Positions 31,251 through 40,929 of a stretch of DNA of 64,000 nt are shown here, piece by piece. The position numbers were made by a program, and so were the translations under genes. The number at the start of each line of letters is the position of its first letter. The first letter of the stretch is position 1. The notes beneath the pieces are model-generated. The model was not told where the DNA came from. It worked only from the letters and a program-made list of their open reading frames with translations, and did not search any database. The DNA comes from G963701675 sp963701675 (GTDB lineage: Bacteria; Planctomycetota; Planctomycetia; Gemmatales; Gemmataceae): positions 3,472,001 to 3,536,000 of the forward strand of contig OY969623.1 in assembly GCA_963701675.1 (NCBI GenBank), written 5' to 3'.

Positions 31251-32300
31251 ATGCGGACGCAAGTTATGCCTGAGGCCAGGGCTCTAGTCACCGGTGGGTC
31301 GGGATATTTTGGAAGCTTACTTGTCAGGAAACTGCTCGACCGCAGAAGTTCCGTTCGGATCTTCGATCTAAATGACGCTGAAGATCGACCGGCAAACGTC
31401 GATTTCATTCAAGGTGACATCCGGGAAGAAGCGCCGGTTCGCCGAGCGTTGAACGGAACTACCGTCGTCTATCACAATGTCGCGCAAGTGCCGCTTGCGA
31501 AAGACCGACATCTGTTTGAATCCGTAAACGTCGGCGGAACAGAAACCTTGCTGCGTGCCGCTAAGGAATCAAGCGTCCGCAAGGTGGTCTATACCTCGTC
31601 GAGCGCGGTGTTTGGAGTGCCGACATCCAATCCGGTTACGGAAGAAACTCCACCCACACCCGGCGAAGCGTACGGCCGAGCGAAACTCGACGGCGAGAGA
31701 TTGTGTCAGCAATACGCCAACGGTAAATTGGACGTTGCCATCATTCGGCCGCGCACGATTCTTGGCCATGGTCGGCTTGGCATCTTCCAGATTCTCTTTG
31801 AATGGATTCGAGAAGGCGCCAATGTGCCGGTACTTGGGGCCGGCGACAATCTCTACCAGTTTGTTCATGCCGACGACCTTGCTGAGGCCTGCATCCTGGC
31901 TGGAGAACGTCCCGGATCGGCAACCTACAATTGCGGCGCCGAGCGATTTGGCACCATGCGCCAAGGACTGGAAGCCCTTTGCCGCCACGCGTCCACCGGA
32001 TCGCGGGTCAAAAGTGTGCCGATGACGCCCGCCGTTTGGGCCATGAAGCTCACGAGCGCCGTGGGGCTGTCGCCCCTCGGCCCATATCACGCGTTGATGT
32101 ACGGCCGGTCGTTATACTTCGACATTACTCGCGCCAAGACGGAACTAGGTTGGCAGCCGCGTTACTCCAATGATGAGATGCTGATCGAAAGTTATGAATG
32201 GTATCTCAAGAATCGCGACAAAGTGCTGGCCGGCGGAGGCAGCCACCACCGCTCTGCCGTCAAGCAAGGCGCCCTCCGCATCGTGCGTTGGTTCCTGTGA
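31251..32300 (+). CDS. NAD-dependent epimerase/dehydratase (extended SDR)
   Basis: 349 residues. NAD-binding motif ALVTGGSGYFGSLLVRKLLD, then TVVYHNVAQVPLAKD, the Ser strand KVVYTSSSAVFG and the catalytic YGRAK. This is the extended short-chain dehydrogenase family acting on nucleotide sugars or sterol-like substrates; the specificity is not evident. ATG 31251 is preceded by GAGG; ATG 31266 is an alternative. The 3' end converges on the membrane-protein gene with no gap. Confidence 0.85.
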   Translation: MRTQVMPEARALVTGGSGYFGSLLVRKLLDRRSSVRIFDLNDAEDRPANVDFIQGDIREEAPVRRALNGTTVVYHNVAQVPLAKDRHLFESVNVGGTETLLRAAKESSVRKVVYTSSSAVFGVPTSNPVTEETPPTPGEAYGRAKLDGERLCQQYANGKLDVAIIRPRTILGHGRLGIFQILFEWIREGANVPVLGAGDNLYQFVHADDLAEACILAGERPGSATYNCGAERFGTMRQGLEALCRHASTGSRVKSVPMTPAVWAMKLTSAVGLSPLGPYHALMYGRSLYFDITRAKTELGWQPRYSNDEMLIESYEWYLKNRDKVLAGGGSHHRSAVKQGALRIVRWFL

Positions 32301-34079
32301 TTATTGACTCGGACTAAACAGCTCGACCTGTTTCAACTGAAACGTGCAAGGCTTGTTGTCCGGGTCAATGCGAATTCGATCGACCCAATCGTTCACGACG
32401 ACGTCCTTATAGTAGTTTGGATCCTCACCGGGTTTCCTGGGCGTTGTGGGCTGCGTCCATTGGCGGTAACGTTCCGATTCGATGAAGCCGTTGTGGCGAG
32501 TGTCGCACCAGTAGAACTCGCAATGGGCATCGGTGGACGATCCCTCGTACTTAAACGTCAACCGAACCACACTCACGAATACGGGTTTGTCGAGCGCGAA
32601 AATAATATACGGATCGGGTCCCGTGCAATTCGCCGTGTCACCTTCCCAAACCAAATCGTTGGTCCTCACCGGCGCGAGTGACAGAGTTTGTTTTCGTTCC
32701 CAATCGATAAAGGGACCTTGCATAGAACCGAACGGGCCGACCCTCGCACCGTGCAGTTTCTGCAAACTGTGTTCGAAGTTGCCTGGAATTGTCGCATATT
32801 CGGATGCGTCGGAAATGGGATAACCATACCGCGCAGCCAATTCAATTGGAGGCATGTCGGTTTCCAGGTCACGCTCGAACGCACGAACGATGTTGAGCCG
32901 TTCGAGGGCCTTCGCTCGGCCGGCACTGACATTGAGCGGCAACAACCCACACGCCACAGTGAACAGGCACATTTGCACTAACCCGCTCAGTGTTGTCGGA
33001 CCGTACAGGACCCATGCGAAGTACACCGCGCAAAGGGCCGGAAAAGCAAAAATCACGTACCAATGCGAAAGCCCGCCGCCGGGGCCATATGGACCCCGCG
33101 CCAAGCCCATTCCCATTGCGAGTGCGAGACCCGCACCCAAGATCAGGAAAACCATTGACGCTCTGAAGCGTTCTGCCGGCCGACGAAACCACGCCAAAAG
33201 AGCAAGCAACATGCCGATGAGTAACAGAGCAACAACGCCGACTCCCGCGAACCGCCATGCGGGCTCGGTCGCGGTACCTAAACTTACACTGAGAAACTCA
33301 ACGGCGCCGCGAGTAACGTTTTCCGCGGTCTTCTGTTGATCCTGACCCTTGAAGCCAAGAAAGTACAGGCCGCCGAGGACTATCGCCGTGGCCGTCAGTC
33401 CGATCGCTCTAACCGCACCTCGACGATCTTCAATCTGCCACTGTCCTAATCCCCATGCTGCGAGCCCCACGGACACAGCAAGCGCGAAGGGTAAACCACC
33501 CGGGCCGGAGAGCGCGAGCAGGATCAAGCAAATGCCGATCCAAACCGCACCCCGTGGCTCAAGACGCGGCCGGCTTAGCGCAATCAACAGAATTGCACAT
33601 TCCAGAAACGCCGGCAACATTTCGCTGATTTGATAGCTCCACAGAAAGTTCACTCCTTGGCCGAGGTGGAGCATGACCAACGGGAAGAAGGCATCGGTGT
33701 AACTTGCCTTCCCGCGCAGCCGCCTTGCCGCCCAGATCATAGCCATCGCGAGAAATCCCAAGACGACGATGTTGACATACGTGCCCACTCGGAAGCTATT
33801 CGTGGTCTTGATCCAGAAGAGCCAAATCAACTTGGCGAGCGGCAAGCGATGGTCGCCGTACGCCGACCAGAGCCACTCCAGTGTGATGTTCTCACCGGTA
33901 AGCTGATCGACAAATCCCCATTCGTCGTAATAGGGGACGTTGAAGCCGTACAATGCCGAATACCACAGGGCGGCGACTAGCATTGCCGCCCACACGATGC
34001 AACTGAAGATCATTGCGCCGCGATCGTCCTGGGACGACGCGGCGGCAAGGTAACGGGGTTTGGCCTCGGTTTCAATCAT
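32301..34079 (-). CDS. Polytopic membrane protein, GT-C glycosyltransferase-like
   Basis: 592 residues with about ten membrane helices. After the first helix comes NVPYYDEWGFVDQLTGENIT, with an acidic pair in the first periplasmic loop. Such DEW/DxD placements are typical of GT-C enzymes that use polyprenyl-phosphate sugars. The C-terminal about 150 residues (KPVFVSVVRLTFKYEGSST) look like a soluble carbohydrate-binding-type beta domain. Substrate unknown. ATG 34079 overlaps the holA start; ATG 34013 (MIFSCIVWAAML) is a plausible alternative that would leave room for a promoter. Confidence 0.65.
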   Translation of the reverse strand: MIETEAKPRYLAAASSQDDRGAMIFSCIVWAAMLVAALWYSALYGFNVPYYDEWGFVDQLTGENITLEWLWSAYGDHRLPLAKLIWLFWIKTTNSFRVGTYVNIVVLGFLAMAMIWAARRLRGKASYTDAFFPLVMLHLGQGVNFLWSYQISEMLPAFLECAILLIALSRPRLEPRGAVWIGICLILLALSGPGGLPFALAVSVGLAAWGLGQWQIEDRRGAVRAIGLTATAIVLGGLYFLGFKGQDQQKTAENVTRGAVEFLSVSLGTATEPAWRFAGVGVVALLLIGMLLALLAWFRRPAERFRASMVFLILGAGLALAMGMGLARGPYGPGGGLSHWYVIFAFPALCAVYFAWVLYGPTTLSGLVQMCLFTVACGLLPLNVSAGRAKALERLNIVRAFERDLETDMPPIELAARYGYPISDASEYATIPGNFEHSLQKLHGARVGPFGSMQGPFIDWERKQTLSLAPVRTNDLVWEGDTANCTGPDPYIIFALDKPVFVSVVRLTFKYEGSSTDAHCEFYWCDTRHNGFIESERYRQWTQPTTPRKPGEDPNYYKDVVVNDWVDRIRIDPDNKPCTFQLKQVELFSPSQ

Positions 34080-35097
34080 GGACAGTTTAGCCTATCTCGA
34101 AAAACCCAACCGGTCCACGCTCCAGCCGGTGTACGTGCTTCACGGCGACGAAGCGTTCTTGAAGCGTCACGTCCTCTTGGCGATACGCTCGCGTGTTTTC
34201 TCCGACGGAGCGGACGACCTGGGTTTCTCCTCCTACAGCGGTGACAAAGTCGAATTTGCCGCCGTGCGCAATGAGTTGGACACGCTGCCGTTTCTTTGCT
34301 CGCGGCGACTAGTGGTTATTGAGAATGCCGATCCGTTCGTAACACGACATCGTCAAGCTCTCGAATCTTATGTTGGCCAACCGGCCCAAACGGGCATTCT
34401 GGTTCTGGAAGTGAAGACCTGGCCGGCCAACACGCGCCTGGCGAAATTGGTGCCCGGCGACGCCACGATGGTCTGCAAAGCGCCCGCAGCCTATCGCTTA
34501 CCGGATTGGTGCGTCCGCTGGGCGACATCGCAGTACGGCAAGCAACTCACGGCGACGGCGGCGCGGCTACTGGTTGATCTCGTCGGCGCGGATATGGGCC
34601 AACTCGACCAGAACCTCGCCAAGCTCACCGTCTATGTCGGGAATGGCCCGCGCATCGACACAAAAGAAGTGGACCAACTTGTAGGACATAGCCGAGCGGA
34701 AAACACGTTCAAGATTTTTGACGCGATCGCCGCGGGTAAAGCAGATGAGGCGTTAAGGTTGCTCAACCACTTGTTCGGACAAGGGGAAGATCCGATTCGA
34801 ATGTTGGGCGCGTTCAGTCATCAGCTCCGCCGTTTGGTACAGGCAGCACGGCTCTCCCGTCAGGGCATGCCATTCGGACTCGCACTCGATGAACTTCAAA
34901 TTCCACCATTCGTGCGCCAGGGTGTGGAACAACTGATCCGCCACCTGGGGCCGAGCCGTATCGATCAACTTTACGACTGGTTGTTGGAGATCGATCTTGG
35001 AATGAAGGGCGGAAGTGCGTTGTCACCGCGATTGCTTATGGAACGATTGGTAGTCCAACTCACGCGTCCGAAGGCGATAGGAGCAAAGGCTTCCTAG
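34078..35097 (+). CDS. holA: DNA polymerase III subunit delta
   Basis: 339 residues from ATG 34078. The family layout is seen in PVYVLHGDEAFLKRHVLLAI (fold start), SSYSGDKVEFAAVRNELDTL, PFLCSRRLVVIENAD, TGILVLEVKTWPANTRLAKL, a central LVDLVGADMGQLDQNLAKL and the C-terminal IRMLGAFSHQLRRLVQA. The protein is the clamp-loader subunit that opens the beta clamp. A TTG at 34060 would extend it by 6 residues. The start codon overlaps that of the divergent membrane-protein gene by two bases. It is 2 bases upstream of pdxA. Confidence 0.92.
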   Translation: MDSLAYLEKPNRSTLQPVYVLHGDEAFLKRHVLLAIRSRVFSDGADDLGFSSYSGDKVEFAAVRNELDTLPFLCSRRLVVIENADPFVTRHRQALESYVGQPAQTGILVLEVKTWPANTRLAKLVPGDATMVCKAPAAYRLPDWCVRWATSQYGKQLTATAARLLVDLVGADMGQLDQNLAKLTVYVGNGPRIDTKEVDQLVGHSRAENTFKIFDAIAAGKADEALRLLNHLFGQGEDPIRMLGAFSHQLRRLVQAARLSRQGMPFGLALDELQIPPFVRQGVEQLIRHLGPSRIDQLYDWLLEIDLGMKGGSALSPRLLMERLVVQLTRPKAIGAKAS

Positions 35098-35099
35098 CA

Positions 35100-35474
35100 A
35101 TGACGCAGCTGCCTCGAATTCTTGTCACGATGGGCGATGTCGCGGGAATCGGTCCGGAGATCATAGCAAAGGCATGGCCAGAGTTGTCAACTATCGCTCG
35201 GCCTGTTGTTGTCGGTGACCCCGACTGCCTGCGTCGTGCCCTCTATACAGTCAGCGGAACGGCCACGGTTCATCCTGCGGATCGTGAGCCGACGGTTGAC
35301 ACCATCCCGTGTCTTGTCGGCAGCGACGTGGATGTCGGCACGGTACCTATCGGGCGAGTCAGCGCCGTTGCCGGCAAGGCCGCGGCGGACTATCTGTGCA
35401 CCGCCATCGATAGGCAGCCTTGGCTGGCGATGCCGATGCCATTGTCACCGCTCCACTTCACAAGGAAGGATTGA
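35100..35474 (+). CDS. pdxA: 4-hydroxythreonine-4-phosphate dehydrogenase, N-terminal fragment
   Basis: The first 124 codons of pdxA: ILVTMGDVAGIGPEIIAKAW at the N-terminus is the family signature, and SAVAGKAAADYLCTAID precedes the break. The frame is lost near 35415 (GATAGGCAGCC), where one extra G would give IDRAALAGDADAIVTAP in line with the downstream fragment. The enzyme oxidises 4-phosphohydroxy-L-threonine in vitamin B6 synthesis. It is coupled to holA 2 bases upstream. Confidence 0.9.
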   Translation: MTQLPRILVTMGDVAGIGPEIIAKAWPELSTIARPVVVGDPDCLRRALYTVSGTATVHPADREPTVDTIPCLVGSDVDVGTVPIGRVSAVAGKAAADYLCTAIDRQPWLAMPMPLSPLHFTRKD

Positions 35475-36076
35475 AAGCGGCGGGCCTGGATTATCCAGGG
35501 CATACCGAAATACTGGCCCAGCGAACCGGTACGACGCGGTACGCCATGGCGCTTTACTGCGACAATCTGAGCGTCATACACGTCACATTGCACCTGGCAT
35601 TGCGCGATGTGTTCAAGTATTTGACGATCAAATCTGTTCTTGAAAAAATCGAGCTCTTGAACGGTTGGCTGGCGGCCCTGTTGGATCGCCAGCCGCACGT
35701 CGCAGTGGCGGCCCTCAATCCGCATGCCAGCGATGGCGGTCTTTTTGGCGACGAAGAGTTTACGATCATCGCCCCGGCTATTGCCGAGGCGACCCGTCGC
35801 AGCATGAACGTTTCCGGTCCGTGGCCGTGCGACACCTTGTTCGTCCGCGCTCGCAGCCAAATGTTTGACGGAGTCGTGGTGATGTACCACGATCAAGGTC
35901 ACATCGCGATGAAACTCCTTGGCGTCGAAAACCTTGTGAATGTCACGATCGGATTGCCGCTCATCCGAACCAGCGTGGCCCACGGCACCGCCTACGACAT
36001 TGCCGGTCAAGGTATCGCCGACCATTCCAGTCTTGTCGAAGCAGCTCGGTTGGCGGTACGCTTGGCGGCGAAATAA
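35420..36076 (+). CDS. pdxA: 4-hydroxythreonine-4-phosphate dehydrogenase, C-terminal fragment
   Basis: The rest of pdxA in the next frame: AGDADAIVTAPLHKEGLKAA, YPGHTEILAQRTGT, LNPHASDGGLFGDEE (metal-binding His in NPHA-x-DGG), GPWPCDTLFVRA, DGVVVMYHDQGHIAMKLLG and RTSVAHGTAYDIAGQG. All active-site motifs of PdxA are intact, so a single-base indel near 35415 is the only defect. Because this enzyme is central to cofactor synthesis, a sequencing or assembly error is more likely than real loss. Confidence 0.9.
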   Translation: MAGDADAIVTAPLHKEGLKAAGLDYPGHTEILAQRTGTTRYAMALYCDNLSVIHVTLHLALRDVFKYLTIKSVLEKIELLNGWLAALLDRQPHVAVAALNPHASDGGLFGDEEFTIIAPAIAEATRRSMNVSGPWPCDTLFVRARSQMFDGVVVMYHDQGHIAMKLLGVENLVNVTIGLPLIRTSVAHGTAYDIAGQGIADHSSLVEAARLAVRLAAK

Positions 36077-36214
36077 GTGAGTCCCGCACGGGCATATTTT
36101 TTGCACTATGCTTTCTGAAACACGCCCGCTTAGGGCCGAATGCATGCCGGGCGGCCGCCCCCCAAAGAAGAATGGAATCGTCCGAAGTAGATTAAAGCCA
36201 AAGTGTTACGCACC

Positions 36215-37024
36215 ATGAACAGAAGTATTTACGGCAGAATCTGGGATAAGCTGCATCTCGGCAAGCTGTCTATTTTCGCAGCGCTGAGTGTTGCGGATTT
36301 GTTCATGACATACCAGCTCGTCCAGGCTAGCGATGGAGAGGTGTATTACGAAAGCAATCCAGTCGCTGACGCATGGCTGTCCTCTTACGGCTGGGTTGGG
36401 CTTTCGATCTATAAGGCCCTGGCGGTGTTGCTCGTGATCATGTGCGCGGTGTACGTGTCATTTCATCGACCGCGGCTCGGCGGCCGGCTCTTGCTGTTCG
36501 CCTGCTTGGCCACGGGCGCAGTTGTCGGCTACAGCTACTGCCTGGCGCGTGAACCGAGATTCTCGCAGGAGATTACATCGAACGATAAGGACATCGTCGC
36601 GCACAAGGGTCGGATGCTCGAGAATGAGATGCGCCGGCAACGGTCGTACCAGGCATTACTAGGTCAGCTTGGCCAGGATCTCATCGAACAGCATTGCACC
36701 CTCGATGAAGCGATCCAAAGGCTATTCGCCACCGAGAAGGCGCGAAACCCGGAATGGGTCAAATCGATCCAGCGAAACTATCCCGGATGCTCCGCGGATG
36801 AGTGTCTTGCTATCCATCTCGGCCAACACACCCTGGCCGCCCTTCAGCACGACACTCAGCGCGTCGAATCGGTTGCCGATCAACTGGAGCGCGAATACAA
36901 GGCGAAATTCGGTCGGCCTTATCCGATCGATCTCCTCTCGGGAATGTACGAACGTGCCGCTGCCCCCGCTGAAATGAGACGACCTGCACATTTGGCGCCT
37001 CTCGGCCTGCCGGCCGCTCGCTGA
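36215..37024 (+). CDS. DUF5658-like membrane protein
   Basis: 269 residues from ATG 36215; ATG 36203 is possible. Three membrane helices make up the first half: LSIFAALSVADLFMTYQLVQ, VGLSIYKALAVLLVIMCAVY and LLLFACLATGAVVGYSYCLA. The loop ESNPVADAWLSSYGW matches the E-x-N-P motif of DUF5658 proteins. The second half is soluble and helical (about 130-260) and has no recognised homologue. It is followed by the convergent inositol monophosphatase-like gene 3 bases away. Confidence 0.65.
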   Translation: MNRSIYGRIWDKLHLGKLSIFAALSVADLFMTYQLVQASDGEVYYESNPVADAWLSSYGWVGLSIYKALAVLLVIMCAVYVSFHRPRLGGRLLLFACLATGAVVGYSYCLAREPRFSQEITSNDKDIVAHKGRMLENEMRRQRSYQALLGQLGQDLIEQHCTLDEAIQRLFATEKARNPEWVKSIQRNYPGCSADECLAIHLGQHTLAALQHDTQRVESVADQLEREYKAKFGRPYPIDLLSGMYERAAAPAEMRRPAHLAPLGLPAAR

Positions 37025-37027
37025 AGT

Positions 37028-37816
37028 TTAGCGCAAAAGTTGCAGCACCTGTTCAAACACCTTTCCATTGCTGGAAAAGGTGTCCGTTGCCCAAATCGTC
37101 GGATTGCCACTCCAATCGGTATAGGTTCCTCCTGCTTCCTGCAAAATGGGTAAGAACGGCGCCGAGTCCCAGACGCTCATGACCGGCTCAATGGCCACCT
37201 CCGCCCGACCGGTGGCGACCAGGACGTGGGCGTAGCAGTCGCTCCAACCCCGAGTTCGGCCGGATGAGGCGACGCGCTGGTAAAGCTCTGCCCGGCCGGT
37301 TTGGGCCCAGTAGTCGATGCTCGTAGTCAAAATCATCGCATCTGCCAGTTGTGCCACCGCGGAAACGTACGCGCGTTGAGGTGATGCGCTGCCCGACGGC
37401 TGCCAGAAACACCCGAGTCCACCTGCCGCATACACGATTTCGCCAAGTGCCGGCATAAAGGCAACACCGAGAACCGGATCGCCATTCAGCTCAGCACCAA
37501 TCAAGACACCGAAGAGCGGCACGCCGCGAATGAACGATTCCGTCCCGTCGATCGGATCGAGGATCCATCGCCAACCCGAAGTCCCGCCCGTCTCGCCAAA
37601 TTCCTCGCCTAGAACGCCGTCGCCGGGAAACTGACGAGAAATCATGTCGCGCAGTTCTCGCTCCGCCTGCCGGTCGGCGACCGTCACGGGTGATTTGTCG
37701 TTCTTCCGCTCAACGACAATTCCGGCTTGAAAGTAGCCCATGGCAATCTCGCCGGCGCGACGAGCCGCCCGAACGGCGAAATCAAGACGTGTCGCAAGTT
37801 CACCGGTGTCCGACAT
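37028..37816 (-). CDS. Inositol monophosphatase family, histidinol-phosphatase-like
   Basis: 262 residues. Metal-site motifs are visible: GVLGEEFGETGG (Glu), WILDPIDGTESFIRGVPLFG (Asp-Pro-Ile-Asp-Gly-Thr) and VMSVWDSAPFLPILQEAGG (Trp-Asp). The family dephosphorylates inositol phosphate, fructose-1,6-bisphosphate, PAP or histidinol phosphate. The IDGT-ESFIRGVPLFG spacing is most like the HisN type, but the substrate is not certain. Start ATG 37816. Confidence 0.85.
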   Translation of the reverse strand: MSDTGELATRLDFAVRAARRAGEIAMGYFQAGIVVERKNDKSPVTVADRQAERELRDMISRQFPGDGVLGEEFGETGGTSGWRWILDPIDGTESFIRGVPLFGVLIGAELNGDPVLGVAFMPALGEIVYAAGGLGCFWQPSGSASPQRAYVSAVAQLADAMILTTSIDYWAQTGRAELYQRVASSGRTRGWSDCYAHVLVATGRAEVAIEPVMSVWDSAPFLPILQEAGGTYTDWSGNPTIWATDTFSSNGKVFEQVLQLLR

Positions 37817-37953
37817 GGGTTCTCCAGTATCCGTTGGTTTGTCTTATCGATGTCGCATCAAGGCGTCACTTCTTCCGTACCTTGCAGTTTGCAGAGCGCC
37901 GGCTCTATACTCACTATGGCAGTTATTCCGTATGGCAGGCTTGAGGGTGGGGA

Positions 37954-40929
37954 ATGAACATGAAGCGATTCGCGATCTCACTTCTGGGCCTGGCTGCCGC
38001 GACCGCACTTTTCGCCGACGACAAACAAGGTCCCCCACCTCCAACTGCAGAACAGGTTCGCCAACTTCAATCGAAATACCAGGAAGAACGTGCTCAGGCT
38101 GAGCGCGACGGGTTAGCAACCATTTTCGCGCCCGAAATGATGGCTAGAGCCGATCAACTCGCGAGCCAGGGAGCGACGGCACTGACGGAAGGTCGCTTCA
38201 TCGCGGGCCGAGAGGCCTTTCGCGAGGCACGCTGGCAACTGCCGTCGCGCCCCGCGGGATTTCCACCTCATGTCGCACGCGTGCTCGGCAACCCCAAGCT
38301 CCGGCATTCCCACTGGGTGCATGCGCTCGCATTCCATCCAGACGGTTCACGGCTGGCATCAGCAAGTGAGGACGGGACAGTGAAGGTGTGGGACCTGGCA
38401 ACCGGCCAGGAGTTGTTGACCTATCGCGGGCATGCAAAGGCGGTCTACACGGTTGCGTTCAGTTCAGACGGCAAGACCGTGGCCAGCGCCGGCGAAGACA
38501 TGTCGATCCAGATATGGAATGCCGACACGGGAGAGGAACGCCGAACGATCAAGGGTCACTCCAACAAGGTGCTTGCCGTCGCGTTCAGTCCCGACGGAAA
38601 ACTGATCGCATCGGGCGGCGAAGACAATATGGTGCTTCTCTTTGACGTGGATACCGGAAATCGAAAACGCCGACTCGGCGCCGGTCGGAAACCCATCCTT
38701 TCCGTCGCATTCAGTGCGGATTCCAAATTGATCGCCGCCTCCGGCGCCGAACGCCAAATCTGGGTCTGGGATGCCGCGAACGGGAACGCGCGCGCGTCGT
38801 TTCGATCGGCCGATATGCCGAAGATCGAACATCTCGCATTCGCACCGGACGGCAAACACATCGCCGTGTGCGGCGGCTTGATTGCCAAAATCCACGACAT
38901 GGCCGGCGGTGAGCGGCAACGTTTCTCCGGTCACGCCCAAACGGTGACGAGTGTCGCCTTCAGTAAGGACGGCGAAACTCTCGCTACCTGTAGTTACGAC
39001 CGGAGCGTTCGTCTCTGGAACGCACAGAACGGCGCCAACATTCGCACATTGCATGGGCACACGCAGGAAGTCCGCGCGGTGGCATTTAGTCCCGACGGCA
39101 CACAGCTTGCTTCCGCCGGCGTCGATCAACAAGTACGTCTCTGGCCATTGGTCATCGTGGAGCAGAGCCGGGAACTCACGGGGCATAACGACGCCATTTG
39201 GTCCGTCGCCTATAGCCCCGATGGACGACGACTGGCGACTGCATCGGCCGACCGCACCATTAAAGTCTGGTCCGCGGACTCCGGACAAGTCACCGCGACT
39301 CTGACCGGTCATGACGCGCCGGTTACCGTGGCGGTCTTCAGCCCGGACGGCGCCCGAATCCTCTCTGGCGGCGGCGACAACACGTTACGGCTTTGGGATG
39401 CGATCACCGGCAAGCTTCTTCGAACGTTTACAGGGCATTCACGTTCCGTCACCTCGGCCGCGTTCAGCCCCGACGGAAAGCGCATCGTGTCCGGCGCCGC
39501 CGACCGATTGGTCAAGATTTGGGAGACCGACTCGGGCAAGGAACTAGCAACCCTCGTCGGCCATCAACGTGCCGTGACAGCGGTCGCCTTTCGCCCCACG
39601 GAAAATGAAGTCGCCTCAGGGAGCAGCGATCTCACCATCAAACGCTGGGGCCCGACCAGTGGCAACGCCATCGTCACGTACCCGGCGCATAATGCCACGG
39701 TGAGCGGACTGGATTATCGCCGTGACGGTGAGCGACTGGTTTCCTGCGGTGGCGACGGCGTGGTCAAGGTTTGGAACGTGGACACTTCACCGACGCCCAT
39801 TGCGGTGCTCACCGGCCACGCCGGCCCACTGAGTTCCGTCGCCTATTCGGCCGATGGTCGGCTGATTGTGTCGGGCGGCAGCGATCAGTTTGTCAAACTG
39901 TGGAACGCGGAAACCAACACAGAAATTCGCAGTTTTCGCGGGCACAAGGATTGGGTGACCTCCGTTACGGTCAGCCCGGACAATCATTTTGTCGCCTCCG
40001 CCGGTGTCGACCGAAAAGTGATGATCTGGGAACATGCCGGCCGAGACGCCGCACAATCGTTCGGCCACGCCCGACTCCTCACGGCCATTGCCATCAGTCC
40101 GGACGGGACTGTACTGGCCACCGGTTCCGGCGACCACACCGTGAAATTGTGGAATCCCCGGACCGGGTCTGAACTCCTTACTCTCGTCGGACACACCGAA
40201 CCCGTCACTTCGCTGGCTTTTACTCGGGACAGCACAACGCTCATCTCTGCCGGTGCCGACTTGAAGTTGAAACGATGGGATGTGACGACCGGAAAGGAAG
40301 GCAAGGAGCTTCAGTCGCCGCCGAATCCCGTGCATTCCCTTCTATGTACGCCGGACGGGAAACGGCTTCTTGTCTGGCACGCCGCAAAGGGCAACAGTTT
40401 CGTGGAAAATTATGATCTGGAATCCGGCGCTCCCGGCAAACAGCTTTCGCATGGCACCGATGCCGGATGCCTCGCCTTCGCTAACGACGGCAGCCTTGCC
40501 GTCACGGGCGACGACGCCGGCAGCGTACGACTGTGGAATCTTGCTGTGGGCGAACGCGTCGGCGGCGACATCGCCGCCCACGCCAACGGCGTCAGCGATT
40601 TGATCATCACTCCAGACCGGAAGTTCCTTATCACGGCCGGAAAGGACGGGGAAATCAAGACGTGGGACCTCGCCAAGCCGCAAAACCCGCTTCGGACGTT
40701 CGCAGGTCATCCGCGCGAGATCAACGCCATGGCCATTTCGAAGGATGGACGATTCCTGGCCACTGGAGGCACGGAGAACGTCGTAAAGCTCTGGAATCTC
40801 GCAGACGGGACCGAAATGCGAAAGTGGGAAATCGGGTCACCCATTCGCGGCCTGACGTTTACGCCGGATGGGAAGCACCTGGCCACAGCGAACGGCAATA
40901 CGACGGCGTATTTGTTGCAGATGCCGTAG
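37954..40929 (+). CDS. Secreted WD40 protein with about 21 blades
   Basis: 991 residues. A signal peptide (MNMKRFAISLLGLAAATALF) and a helical region (about 25-110) precede WD40 repeats running to the end. Counting GH...W-D units gives about 21, enough for three seven-bladed propellers. Most carry a canonical blade, e.g. GHAKAVYTVAFSSDGKTVAS and GHTQEVRAVAFSPDGTQLAS, while blades 4-5 and 17-18 are degenerate. Export of such a long WD40 array is common in planctomycetes. It is probably a protein-binding scaffold in the periplasm; partners are unknown. Confidence 0.9.
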   Translation: MNMKRFAISLLGLAAATALFADDKQGPPPPTAEQVRQLQSKYQEERAQAERDGLATIFAPEMMARADQLASQGATALTEGRFIAGREAFREARWQLPSRPAGFPPHVARVLGNPKLRHSHWVHALAFHPDGSRLASASEDGTVKVWDLATGQELLTYRGHAKAVYTVAFSSDGKTVASAGEDMSIQIWNADTGEERRTIKGHSNKVLAVAFSPDGKLIASGGEDNMVLLFDVDTGNRKRRLGAGRKPILSVAFSADSKLIAASGAERQIWVWDAANGNARASFRSADMPKIEHLAFAPDGKHIAVCGGLIAKIHDMAGGERQRFSGHAQTVTSVAFSKDGETLATCSYDRSVRLWNAQNGANIRTLHGHTQEVRAVAFSPDGTQLASAGVDQQVRLWPLVIVEQSRELTGHNDAIWSVAYSPDGRRLATASADRTIKVWSADSGQVTATLTGHDAPVTVAVFSPDGARILSGGGDNTLRLWDAITGKLLRTFTGHSRSVTSAAFSPDGKRIVSGAADRLVKIWETDSGKELATLVGHQRAVTAVAFRPTENEVASGSSDLTIKRWGPTSGNAIVTYPAHNATVSGLDYRRDGERLVSCGGDGVVKVWNVDTSPTPIAVLTGHAGPLSSVAYSADGRLIVSGGSDQFVKLWNAETNTEIRSFRGHKDWVTSVTVSPDNHFVASAGVDRKVMIWEHAGRDAAQSFGHARLLTAIAISPDGTVLATGSGDHTVKLWNPRTGSELLTLVGHTEPVTSLAFTRDSTTLISAGADLKLKRWDVTTGKEGKELQSPPNPVHSLLCTPDGKRLLVWHAAKGNSFVENYDLESGAPGKQLSHGTDAGCLAFANDGSLAVTGDDAGSVRLWNLAVGERVGGDIAAHANGVSDLIITPDRKFLITAGKDGEIKTWDLAKPQNPLRTFAGHPREINAMAISKDGRFLATGGTENVVKLWNLADGTEMRKWEIGSPIRGLTFTPDGKHLATANGNTTAYLLQMP

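Noticed and set aside
36080..36200. Possible terminator or RNA element at GGGCGGCCGCCC after pdxA
   Set aside because: The palindrome is short, GC-rich by chance in this genome, and lacks a U-run or conserved context.
38464..39312. Minus-strand frame of 282 codons inside the WD40 gene
   Set aside because: It mirrors the periodic WD40 repeats; no independent start signal or similarity.
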